From an uncultured Clostridia bacterium (GTDB lineage: Bacteria > Bacillota > Clostridia > Oscillospirales > Oscillospiraceae): a stretch of 42,363 bases of DNA. The notes beneath the pieces are model-generated. The model saw only the letters and a list, made by a program, of their open reading frames with translations, did no database searches and was not told where the DNA came from. The position numbers were made by a program, and so were the translations under genes. Where the stretch lies: the NCBI GenBank assembly GCA_945862785.1, contig CAMAZB010000004.1, positions 1 to 42,363 of the forward strand, given 5' to 3'. Shown piece after piece: positions 8,395 to 14,764 of the stretch (the stretch's first letter is position 1; the number at the start of each line of letters is the position of its first letter).

Positions 8395-8448
8395 ACTGTT
8401 TATCCTCCTTAAAAATATAAATGTCTTGTTTTGTTGATTGTTGATATG

Positions 8449-9204
8449 TCACCGGGCATTGAAAGCGCGGATGATACCGGGGATCTCTGCCAGATCATGG
8501 ATCAGAACATCCGGCGCCAGGCCGGTGCCGGCAAAGGCGGTGTCCCGGTGGGCGATTGATGGGTTGCTGATCTGGATGGAAAGAGCCATGCCGGCGTTGC
8601 GGCACCCCAGTACATCCCGGGAAAGCGTATCGCCCACATAGGCCATTTCGCCGCAGGGAACGCCGCAGGCCGCAGCGGCCTTTTCAAAGATGGCGGCGTC
8701 AGGCTTACGGATGCCGGCAGTGGAGGACAGGATGACACAGCTCATCAGGTCCGCAATGCCGTAGTCCTCCAAAATCCGGGGAACAAAGGTGGTAGAAATA
8801 ATGTTGCTGATGATACCAATTTTCAGCCCTTCCCTGTGGAGAGCGCGGATGGTCTCCCGCATATTGGGCCGGGGGACATTTTGCACCCGGATGGCATCGT
8901 ACATCCAGGACAACTCCTCCGACACAGGCATCAGAAGCTCCTCGCTGAGCTGGAAATCTTTTAAGTAGTATTCACTCCAGATCTTCGCACTGGGAAGTTC
9001 CAGCCGGGTCTGCTCCGACCAGTGCTTGTACGCCTCTGCGTTCTCATGCAGGAGGGGAGCAAGGTTGTCGGCAGTGATGGGGAGCGCGATACCATGGGCG
9101 GAGAGAAGATCCAGCGCCCGCTGACAGAAAGCGGTCTCCAACTCCGGGGTGTGGTGGACCTCGTGAAGTGTGCCGCCCACATCAAAAAGAACTGCGCGAA
9201 TGAT
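8449..9204 (-). CDS. HAD-superfamily hydrolase, paralogue 5 (non-standard start codon likely)
   Basis: This is the first gene of the leftward operon, about 251 residues and the most divergent of the five. Motifs are DVGGT, GIISN, IRKPD and GDTLSRD. No ATG/GTG/TTG precedes motif I in frame: the first standard start, GTG at 9180, would delete the nucleophile Asp, and a stop codon lies at 9219-9217. AGGAGG (9218-9213) is followed after 8 nt by ATC (9204) and then ATT, giving (M)-I-R-A-V-L-F-D. I therefore place the start at ATC 9204, probably a mutated ATG or a deliberately weak start. A sequencing error is an alternative. Confidence 0.75.
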   Translation of the reverse strand: MIRAVLFDVGGTLHEVHHTPELETAFCQRALDLLSAHGIALPITADNLAPLLHENAEAYKHWSEQTRLELPSAKIWSEYYLKDFQLSEELLMPVSEELSWMYDAIRVQNVPRPNMRETIRALHREGLKIGIISNIISTTFVPRILEDYGIADLMSCVILSSTAGIRKPDAAIFEKAAAACGVPCGEMAYVGDTLSRDVLGCRNAGMALSIQISNPSIAHRDTAFAGTGLAPDVLIHDLAEIPGIIRAFNAR

Positions 9205-9228
9205 AGGCCTCTCCTCCTAACGAAAAAC

Positions 9229-9242
9229 TGCAAACGTTTACG
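9229..9242. promoter_or_regulatory. LacI-family operator, HAD/mutase operon
   Basis: TGCAAACGTTTACG is a near-perfect palindrome centred on CG, typical of LacI/GalR-family operators. It lies about 10-23 nt downstream of the predicted start of transcription of the leftward operon, a position expected to block elongation or clearance. Confidence 0.75.
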
Positions 9243-9258
9243 ACCTTTTGCTGGTTTT

Positions 9259-9287
9259 ATTCTAATTAAGCGGGGCGACTTTGTCAA
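9259..9287 (-). promoter_or_regulatory. Promoter of the HAD-mutase-transketolase-ADH operon
   Basis: Read leftward: a perfect -35 TTGACA (9287-9282), 17-nt spacer, and -10 TAGAAT (9264-9259). A dyad TTTGTCA-ATATGACAAA surrounds the -35 element. Confidence 0.8.
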
Positions 9288-9358
9288 TATGACAAATGCC
9301 AAAGAGTGAGTGAGATTTTCGTTTTTCTGCCCAAAATCGGGAAAAATACAGAATGATA

Positions 9359-9387
9359 TTGACAATGTCAGGAAAATCGTATATGCT
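9359..9387 (+). promoter_or_regulatory. Promoter of the lacI-PHP-pfkB operon
   Basis: TTGACA (9359-9364), a 17-nt spacer and TATGCT (9382-9387), divergent from the HAD operon promoter about 75 bp away. The -35 lies in a small dyad TGAC-AAT-GTCA. Confidence 0.8.
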
Positions 9388-9438
9388 TCTAATAAGCAGC
9401 CAAGGGGGGAGTTTTGCCCGTGGCTGCAAAAAATAAAG

Positions 9439-9452
9439 CGGAAACGTTTGCG
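9439..9452. promoter_or_regulatory. LacI-family operator in the regulator's own leader
   Basis: CGGAAACGTTTGCG, palindromic with the same AAACGTTT core as the site at 9229. It lies between the promoter and the regulator start codon, which suggests autoregulation and possible looping between the two sites about 210 bp apart. Confidence 0.75.
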
Positions 9453-9482
9453 ATTTTCCGCGGTGTAGAGGAGACGGTACCA

Positions 9483-10487
9483 GTGAAAAGCGTGACTTTG
9501 AAAGACGTCGCAAAAGCGGCGGGAGTCTCCTATGCCACGGTTTCCCGCGCCTTGTCGGGAAGCCCTCAAATCGGCAGCGACACCCGGGAGCGTATCATCA
9601 AGCTTTGCGATGAAATGGGCTATACCACGAATTATGTGGCCCGCTCCATGGTGATGAAGAAGACCGACCTGATCGGCCTGGTGGTGCCCACCATCGACAA
9701 CGCATTCATGTCCGAACTGGCTTTTTACGTCGAGATGAGCGCCCGGGCCCACGGATATAACGTGATGCTGTGCAACTCGGGTCCCGACCTGAAACAGGAG
9801 AAGACGGTGGTCAAGCTGCTGCTGGGCCGCCAGGTGGACGGTATCCTGATCGTCCCCCAGAGCTCCAAGACCTATGAGAATATCCGCGCTTACACAGATC
9901 AGGTGCCCACGGTCTTCATGTCGGAGAACCTGCGTGACCAGCCCCAGAGCTATGTGGCCGCAGACAACACCCGGGGCGCCTACATTGCTACGAAATATCT
10001 TTATGAGCTGGGGCACCGGAACATCCTGTACTTCGGCCGCCGCCACACCACCACTCACCAGCTCCGTGCGGAGGGATACATGAAGGCCTGTCAGGAGCTG
10101 GGCCTCCAGCAGCAGTTCCTGGACAGCGAATATTCCCGCTCCTCCATCGCCAACGGATACGAGATGGCCAGAGATCTGTTTTCCAAACCCATTGATTACA
10201 CCGCTATTTTCGCCTCCACGGATTCCAGTGCCCTAGGTATCCTGCGGGCGGCGGACGAGCGGCACATTGATATCCCCGGCCAAGTCAGCCTGATCGGCTT
10301 TGATAACATTCCCTCCACGGCGCTGCCCCGTATTGAGCTGACTACCATCGACCAGCCAAAGCGGGAGATCGCGATTCAGGCTGTGGATATGCTGCGGGAC
10401 AAGATCGAAAACGGCACGCAGGGCTATGTCCATCAGATCCTGCTGCCTACTCTTGTTAAACGTGGGACCTGCAAGGCATTGGATTGA
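9483..10487 (+). CDS. LacI-family transcriptional regulator
   Basis: The 334-residue protein starts with the LacI helix-turn-helix (TLKDVAKAAGVSYATVSRAL, about residues 5-24) and hinge, followed by a periplasmic-binding-protein-like effector domain (LIGLVVPTIDNAFMSEL; DGILIVPQ; GFDNIP). I chose the GTG at 9483 because a GAGGAG site lies 8 nt upstream; an earlier in-frame start at 9414 would place the operator inside the gene and add a non-homologous leader. It probably binds the AAACGTTT sites at 9229 and 9439 and, by sequence match, those near 14,505 and 14,666. The effector is likely a sugar or sugar phosphate of the adjacent pathway. It forms an operon with the PHP and PfkB genes. Confidence 0.9.
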   Translation: MKSVTLKDVAKAAGVSYATVSRALSGSPQIGSDTRERIIKLCDEMGYTTNYVARSMVMKKTDLIGLVVPTIDNAFMSELAFYVEMSARAHGYNVMLCNSGPDLKQEKTVVKLLLGRQVDGILIVPQSSKTYENIRAYTDQVPTVFMSENLRDQPQSYVAADNTRGAYIATKYLYELGHRNILYFGRRHTTTHQLRAEGYMKACQELGLQQQFLDSEYSRSSIANGYEMARDLFSKPIDYTAIFASTDSSALGILRAADERHIDIPGQVSLIGFDNIPSTALPRIELTTIDQPKREIAIQAVDMLRDKIENGTQGYVHQILLPTLVKRGTCKALD

Positions 10488-10551
10488 TCGCAAATCATGG
10501 GACGCCCGGTGAAAAACCGGGCTCCTGTTATGAAAAAGGAAGTAGATACAT

Positions 10552-11280
10552 ATGAACGGTTACCTGTATGATCCCCATACCCATACGGCGGAGACCAGCA
10601 AGTGCGGCCACCTGTTTGCTGCCGAGGTAGTGGACCGCTATGTGCGCAACGGTTTTTCCGGCCTGGTGGTTACCGACCACCTTCATCCCGAGTACCTGTC
10701 CCGGATCGATACCCAGCACAACTGGGATATGGTCATGGACCACTACCTGACCGGCTACCATGCTTCCAAGAAGCGGGGCGACGAAGTGGGCCTGGATGTC
10801 ATCTTGGGCGCTGAGTTCCGGTTCCCGGAGAACGATAACGACTATCTGGTTTACGGCATCGACGAGCAGTGGCTCCGTTCCAACCCGTACGCCTGCTGTA
10901 TGAGCGCCCAGGAGTTTTATGACAAGTACCATAACGAGGTGCTTATCATCCACGCTCATCCGTTCCGGAAGGGCAGCGCTCCGGTCCAGGAGACTGCTAT
11001 CCATGGTGCGGAGATCATCAACGACAATCCTCGCCATGAGAACAACAACGACAAAGCGCTGGCCATGTGCCGCCGCCATCCCGAATATTACCGCCTGGCG
11101 GGCTCTGATACCCACCGGAACGGCGATGAGGCCCGTGCGGGCGTCATTCTGCCGGAACGGGTTAAGGATTCCCGCGCCTACAAGCATATGATCGAAACGC
11201 TGCAATTCCAGCTGTGGTGTCCGGAGTTCCCCGAAGTTCTGGAGGCCGACGCTGAGATGCGAAAGGAGAATAACAAATGA
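10552..11280 (+). CDS. PHP-domain phosphoesterase-like protein
   Basis: This 242-residue protein has the PHP metal-site motifs in order: DPHTHTAE near residue 7, VVTDH near 43, GAEFRF near 86, IIHAHPFR near 132 and GSDTH near 184. PHP proteins bind two or three metals and hydrolyse phosphomonoesters or phosphodiesters (histidinol-phosphatase and nucleoside-diphosphate families). It is cytosolic with no signal peptide. It follows the regulator by 64 nt, a gap with a small GCCCGGT/ACCGGGC hairpin (10504-10522), and its end overlaps the next gene by ATGA. The context suggests it dephosphorylates a pathway intermediate; the substrate is not identifiable. Confidence 0.8.
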   Translation: MNGYLYDPHTHTAETSKCGHLFAAEVVDRYVRNGFSGLVVTDHLHPEYLSRIDTQHNWDMVMDHYLTGYHASKKRGDEVGLDVILGAEFRFPENDNDYLVYGIDEQWLRSNPYACCMSAQEFYDKYHNEVLIIHAHPFRKGSAPVQETAIHGAEIINDNPRHENNNDKALAMCRRHPEYYRLAGSDTHRNGDEARAGVILPERVKDSRAYKHMIETLQFQLWCPEFPEVLEADAEMRKENNK

Positions 11281-12161
11281 GCCAGTTTGAATCCCTTATT
11301 ATCGGCGAGATCGCGGAAGATACTAATGTAGACTATGACGGTACTACCATCCAGGCCATCGGCGGCGCGGTGTATTACTCCGGATTTGCCGCAGCCAACA
11401 TCGGCCACAAAATCGCGGTGCTGCCCAAGGCGGACACCACGAAGGTGGACCTGAAGGCCGCTTTCGCCAAGGCTCCCAACATCACCGTGTTCCCCGTCCA
11501 CAGCACCCATTCCTTTGTCACTAAGAACGTTTATCACACCCCTGACCGGGAGCGCCGCACCTCCACTGTGGACAGCGTGATTGACCCCTACAAGCCCTGC
11601 GAGGTCCCGGAGGAGATCGACGCTAAGATCTGGCATCTGGCCGGCCTGGTGGGCGGTGATATCCCCGATGAGATGATCCCCTATGCTGTGTCCCGGGGCG
11701 CCATGGTGGCCGTGGATGTGCAGACCATGCTGCGCTGGGCCGAGAACGGCGGCATGGTGTACCATGACTGGGCTGCCAAGAAGGAAATGCTGCCCTACAT
11801 CCGCTTCCTCAAGACCGACGCCGCCGAGGCGGAGATTCTGACCGGCACCGACGACCGGGTGGCCGCCGCCAAGATGCTGTACGACTGGGGCGCCAAGGAG
11901 ATCCTCATCACCCACAACAGCGAAGTCCTGGTCTACGACGGCAAGGAGATCTACACCTGCCCCATCAAGGCCCGGAACCTATCCGGACGTACCGGCCGGG
12001 GTGATACCACCTTCGCATGCTACATCAACGAGCGTCTGACCAAGGATATCCCCACCTCCCTCAAGACCGCCACGGCGCTGGTGTCCCTGAAGATGGAGAC
12101 TCCCGGCCCCTACATGGGTACCCGTGAGGACCTGGACGCCTATATGATGGAGTTTTTCTGA
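11277..12161 (+). CDS. PfkB/ribokinase-family carbohydrate kinase
   Basis: The 294-residue ribokinase-fold protein shows the early glycine pair GGAVYYSG (residues 29-36) and the C-terminal PfkB signature in the form TGRGDT, where the catalytic Asp is kept and the usual GAGD is GRGD. It overlaps the PHP gene by 4 nt (ATGA), so the two are translationally coupled. It likely phosphorylates a sugar or polyol with ATP. It is somewhat short and lacks the long lid seen in ribokinases. The kinase next to phosphatase-type genes suggests metabolism of a phosphorylated sugar; the substrate is unknown. Confidence 0.8.
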   Translation: MSQFESLIIGEIAEDTNVDYDGTTIQAIGGAVYYSGFAAANIGHKIAVLPKADTTKVDLKAAFAKAPNITVFPVHSTHSFVTKNVYHTPDRERRTSTVDSVIDPYKPCEVPEEIDAKIWHLAGLVGGDIPDEMIPYAVSRGAMVAVDVQTMLRWAENGGMVYHDWAAKKEMLPYIRFLKTDAAEAEILTGTDDRVAAAKMLYDWGAKEILITHNSEVLVYDGKEIYTCPIKARNLSGRTGRGDTTFACYINERLTKDIPTSLKTATALVSLKMETPGPYMGTREDLDAYMMEFF

Positions 12162-12183
12162 TTTCCGGTTTTCGTGCATCAAA

Positions 12184-12218
12184 CAGGCACCGCTTTGGCG
12201 GTGCCTGTTGTGTTTTTT
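12184..12218 (+). terminator. Intrinsic terminator after pfkB-type gene
   Basis: 10-bp stem CAGGCACCGC/GCGGTGCCTG with TTTG loop, followed by TTGTGTTTTTT. Confidence 0.85.
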
Positions 12219-12257
12219 CGGAGAGCGTGATACCATGAATAAAAAGGGGGCAGGGCT

Positions 12258-12680
12258 TTGAAAAAGAAGATTATCATTGGTTTGTTAGTCCTAGCTGTCC
12301 TGGCGGTGGCATGGTGTGCCATTCCGCACCCACTGGTGGGAGCCAGCTATCAGCTGGACTATATTGATTACCATGAATACCACGGGGAAACCATCCATTA
12401 CCATGATGAGAGCTCCAAAGCGGAGCGGGAGGAGATTGAAGCCCTGCTCCGTACCTACAAGCGCAGCGCGGTACCTGTCCCGCTCCGGGGGTGGTTCGGA
12501 GATGATTATATCCATCTGACCGGCGGCAACGGCCACCGTCCCCTGCACATCCTCCTCTCTGACGGCAGTGGAGGCGGAAAACCATGCTATATGCTCTATA
12601 CTTCCGCCGAAAAGGGAGGATATCCTATCCAGGATGGCGAAAAGCTGTTGAAAGAGCTTTTGGCTATGCTCGAAGAATGA
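12258..12680 (+). CDS. Hypothetical membrane-anchored or secreted protein
   Basis: This 140-residue protein begins with a Lys-rich start and a hydrophobic helix (about residues 5-20, a signal peptide or anchor), followed by a His/Tyr-rich stretch (DYIDYHEYHGETIHYH) and a soluble domain. The start is a TTG preceded by AAGGGGG; the ATG at 12236 is out of frame and stops within nine codons. It is transcribed alone between two terminators. I do not recognise the family. Confidence 0.6.
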   Translation: MKKKIIIGLLVLAVLAVAWCAIPHPLVGASYQLDYIDYHEYHGETIHYHDESSKAEREEIEALLRTYKRSAVPVPLRGWFGDDYIHLTGGNGHRPLHILLSDGSGGGKPCYMLYTSAEKGGYPIQDGEKLLKELLAMLEE

Positions 12681-12685
12681 ATGAA

Positions 12686-12715
12686 ACGTGCCTGCCCACA
12701 GGCAGGCACGTTTTT
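12686..12715 (+). terminator. Intrinsic terminator
   Basis: An 11-bp stem (12686-12696 with 12701-12711) with CACA loop and a T5 tail, directly after the hypothetical gene ending at 12680. Confidence 0.85.
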
Positions 12716-12727
12716 GCTCTCAAACGA

Positions 12728-12765
12728 CACAGGACCCGCGCCTCTGCCAAAGCGCGGGTCCTGTG
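12728..12765 (-). terminator. Strong GC hairpin after the phosphate-transport operon
   Basis: A 14-bp perfect stem (CACAGGACCCGCGC, 12728-12741, with 12752-12765) and a 10-nt loop. It lies 60 bp past the leftward DUF47 stop. The T-run is poor, so termination is inferred from stem strength and place. Confidence 0.5.
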
Positions 12766-12825
12766 CCATAGAAGGAAAGGAGAAACAGTAACGCAAATCA
12801 GATTTGCGCTGCGGGGGAAACAGAA

Positions 12826-13425
12826 TCAGAGCTTGACCACGATATCCAGCAGGATGTCGGCGCTGAAATCGCCCTTGTCCGCGGCGTGGTTCATGTGATT
12901 GTAGATCTCACGGTATTTCAGAATCTTCTTGATGTCATCGGCCTCAAACAGCTCCGCAATAGACTGATGGAACTGGACATTCAAAGCATTTTCCAGCTTC
13001 TTGACCTTGGTGGCCTCCACGGCAACACCGGCATGGTCCTTCTCCAGCTTCTGCATGCACACCAGCAAGCCGTCCGCCATCTGAAGCAGCGTCCGGGCCA
13101 TGGCCAGCAAATGATCGTCGGGCGTGATATCGTAGATACGGGCTTCCTTCACCGTGGTCCAGGCGTAATCAGCCAGATCATCGATGGAGGTAGAGAGACG
13201 GTACAGGTCGTCCCGGTCAATGGGAGTGATGAAAGTACGGTTGATATCGTCCACCAGTTCCCGGCGAATATCGTCCGCTTCCTTTTCCTTGACCTTGACG
13301 AAATCACCCTTTTCCTGGGTGGGATCCTCACAGAAAGCGCAAAGGGCTTCCACAGCGTCGCGAATGACCTGTGCCTGCCGAATCAAAAGAGCGTAGAAAT
13401 TGAGACTTTCTTTCCGTTTAAACAT
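12826..13425 (-). CDS. DUF47/PhoU-like protein, partner of PiT transporter
   Basis: This 199-residue, all-helical, charged protein of the DUF47 (PhoU-like, TIGR00153) family starts MFKRKE. It has the family's repeated acidic helices (KEKEADDIRRELVDDINRTF; DRDDLYRLSTSIDDLADY). Such proteins are encoded with PiT-type phosphate transporters and are thought to modulate them. The start at 13425 has AGAGGTG about 9 nt upstream, better than a GTG four codons earlier. It lies 19 nt downstream of the transporter gene, in one operon. Confidence 0.9.
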   Translation of the reverse strand: MFKRKESLNFYALLIRQAQVIRDAVEALCAFCEDPTQEKGDFVKVKEKEADDIRRELVDDINRTFITPIDRDDLYRLSTSIDDLADYAWTTVKEARIYDITPDDHLLAMARTLLQMADGLLVCMQKLEKDHAGVAVEATKVKKLENALNVQFHQSIAELFEADDIKKILKYREIYNHMNHAADKGDFSADILLDIVVKL

Positions 13426-13444
13426 CGTGTAACGCACCTCTTTG

Positions 13445-14458
13445 TCAGAAAATCATAGCGAATACGAAGTATAGGATGGCACCCAGCGTGCCGGCGATGG
13501 GAATGGTAATGAACCAGGAGGTCAGGATTTTGCCCGCCACGTTCCAGTGTACGGCCTTGTACCGCTCAGCAGAACCGACGCCCATGATGGAAGAGGAGAC
13601 GATCTGGCTGGCGGATACGGGAGCGCCCAACATAGAAGCGGACAGGATCACCGCACCGGCGGTGAGCTGAGAGGCAAAAGAGTGAATGGGCTGCACCTTG
13701 TAGATGCCGGTGCCCACGGTCTTGATGATCTTGAAGCCGCCGAAAGCGATGCCGCAGGACAGGCACAGCGCGGCGCAGGCGATGGCCCACACAGGGATGG
13801 AATCCACATTGCCACCGTAGATGCCTAGCAGGATCATCACAATACCGATGGATTTTTGGGAGTCGTTGAAGGAGTGGTTAAAGGCAAGGAAGGTCATATT
13901 GAACCACTGTGCATAGGTAAAAAATTTGTTGATGCCTACACTTGCGTGCCGCGTCAGCAGCAGGAGGAGCTTTAGGATCAGAAAGCCTACCACGAAGCTG
14001 ATAGCGGGAGTCAGGAAGATCATCAGCACCACGCGACCCCAGAAGTAGCCCCAGGAGATTGCTTTAGTGCCGAAAGCTGCGAGGCCAGCTCCTACCACGC
14101 CGCCGATCAGCGCGTGGGAAGAGGAGGCGGGGATCCCGAATCGCCAGGTCGTAATGTTCCACAGGATCGCGGCCAGGATCCCCGCCGTAATGAAAGCGAG
14201 CGCAGTGCTACGCGCGCTTGGGTCGGTGTAGAAAGCCTCACCGACCAACTTCTTGATGGTATCGGATACACTGGAGCCGACTACCAGCATCGCAAAGGGG
14301 GAGAGAACCTCCACGACGGCAGCCCAGGCCAGCGCCGGGTACGGTTTCATGGAGCGGCTGGCGATCAGGGTGGCGACAACATTGCACCCATCGTGAAAGC
14401 CGTTCACATATGTAAATACAAAGACCAATGCGGTCAGTATCCAGAAGGACGGTGCCAT
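13445..14458 (-). CDS. PiT-family inorganic phosphate transporter
   Basis: The 337-residue polytopic membrane protein has the PiT signature in both halves: FTYVNGFHDGCNVVAT at the N-terminus and FNHSFNDSQKSIG in the middle, with FGIPASSSHALIGGVVG between. It moves phosphate across the cytoplasmic membrane using a cation gradient. I place the start at ATG 14458, where family homology begins; upstream extension would run through the promoter and operator. It leads an operon with the DUF47 gene. The leader carries LacI-type operators matching those of the HAD/mutase locus, so both loci may answer to the same regulator. Confidence 0.9.
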   Translation of the reverse strand: MAPSFWILTALVFVFTYVNGFHDGCNVVATLIASRSMKPYPALAWAAVVEVLSPFAMLVVGSSVSDTIKKLVGEAFYTDPSARSTALAFITAGILAAILWNITTWRFGIPASSSHALIGGVVGAGLAAFGTKAISWGYFWGRVVLMIFLTPAISFVVGFLILKLLLLLTRHASVGINKFFTYAQWFNMTFLAFNHSFNDSQKSIGIVMILLGIYGGNVDSIPVWAIACAALCLSCGIAFGGFKIIKTVGTGIYKVQPIHSFASQLTAGAVILSASMLGAPVSASQIVSSSIMGVGSAERYKAVHWNVAGKILTSWFITIPIAGTLGAILYFVFAMIF

Positions 14459-14504
14459 AGGTACTTTTACACATCCCTTCCAAAAGATAAAATTGTGCCG
14501 ATTA

Positions 14505-14518
14505 CGCAAACGTTTTCG
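14505..14518. promoter_or_regulatory. LacI-type operator in the phosphate transporter leader
   Basis: CGCAAACGTTTTCG shares the AAACGTTT core and G/C flanks of the sites at 9229 and 9439. It lies about 45 nt downstream of the predicted transcription start of the PiT operon. Confidence 0.7.
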
Positions 14519-14566
14519 AAAAAGGCGGAAATAAAAACCCAGGGGGTTTTCCCTTGAGATGTACAT

Positions 14567-14595
14567 ATTATGTATGAAAGTTTCCTAAAAGTCAA
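14567..14595 (-). promoter_or_regulatory. Promoter of the PiT-DUF47 operon
   Basis: Read leftward: TTGACT (14595-14590), 17-nt spacer and CATAAT (14572-14567). The whole 306-bp interval 14459-14764 holds this promoter, two LacI-type operators and the MATE terminator; no gene is seen. Confidence 0.75.
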
Positions 14596-14665
14596 GTGGT
14601 CAAAGATAAGTTCGACATTTAGAACAAGTATTTTGCAAAAAGCTGGGCGCTTTCACGAAAGAAAG

Positions 14666-14679
14666 TACAAACGTTTGCG
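14666..14679. promoter_or_regulatory. Second LacI-type operator, upstream of the PiT promoter
   Basis: TACAAACGTTTGCG has the AAACGTTT core. It is centred 161 bp from the site at 14505, flanking the promoter, an arrangement compatible with DNA looping. Confidence 0.7.
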
Positions 14680-14703
14680 TAAAAATCAAAAATCCTAAAA
14701 AAC

Positions 14704-14730
14704 AAAAAGACGCCTCATGCTTGGGGCGTC
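14704..14730 (-). terminator. Intrinsic terminator of the MATE gene
   Basis: Leftward stem GACGCC/GGCGTC with a 10-nt loop followed by five T. Confidence 0.75.
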
Positions 14731-14764
14731 TCAGACTGTCAGCAGGACCGGAGATGCCGCGGGG

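Noticed and set aside
8961-10058. 365-codon minus-strand frame across the divergent promoter region
   Set aside because: It runs through both promoters and operators and is antisense to the LacI-family gene; its end is an out-of-frame reading of the HAD gene.
9483-10487. Calling the LacI-family protein CcpA
   Set aside because: Its place between divergent metabolic operons, its autoregulatory site and a local operator set fit a pathway-specific regulator; no HPr-contact features could be confirmed by eye.
14459-14566. 36-codon N-terminal extension of the PiT transporter
   Set aside because: It would read through the operator and nearly into the -10 element, and PiT homology begins at the ATG at 14458.
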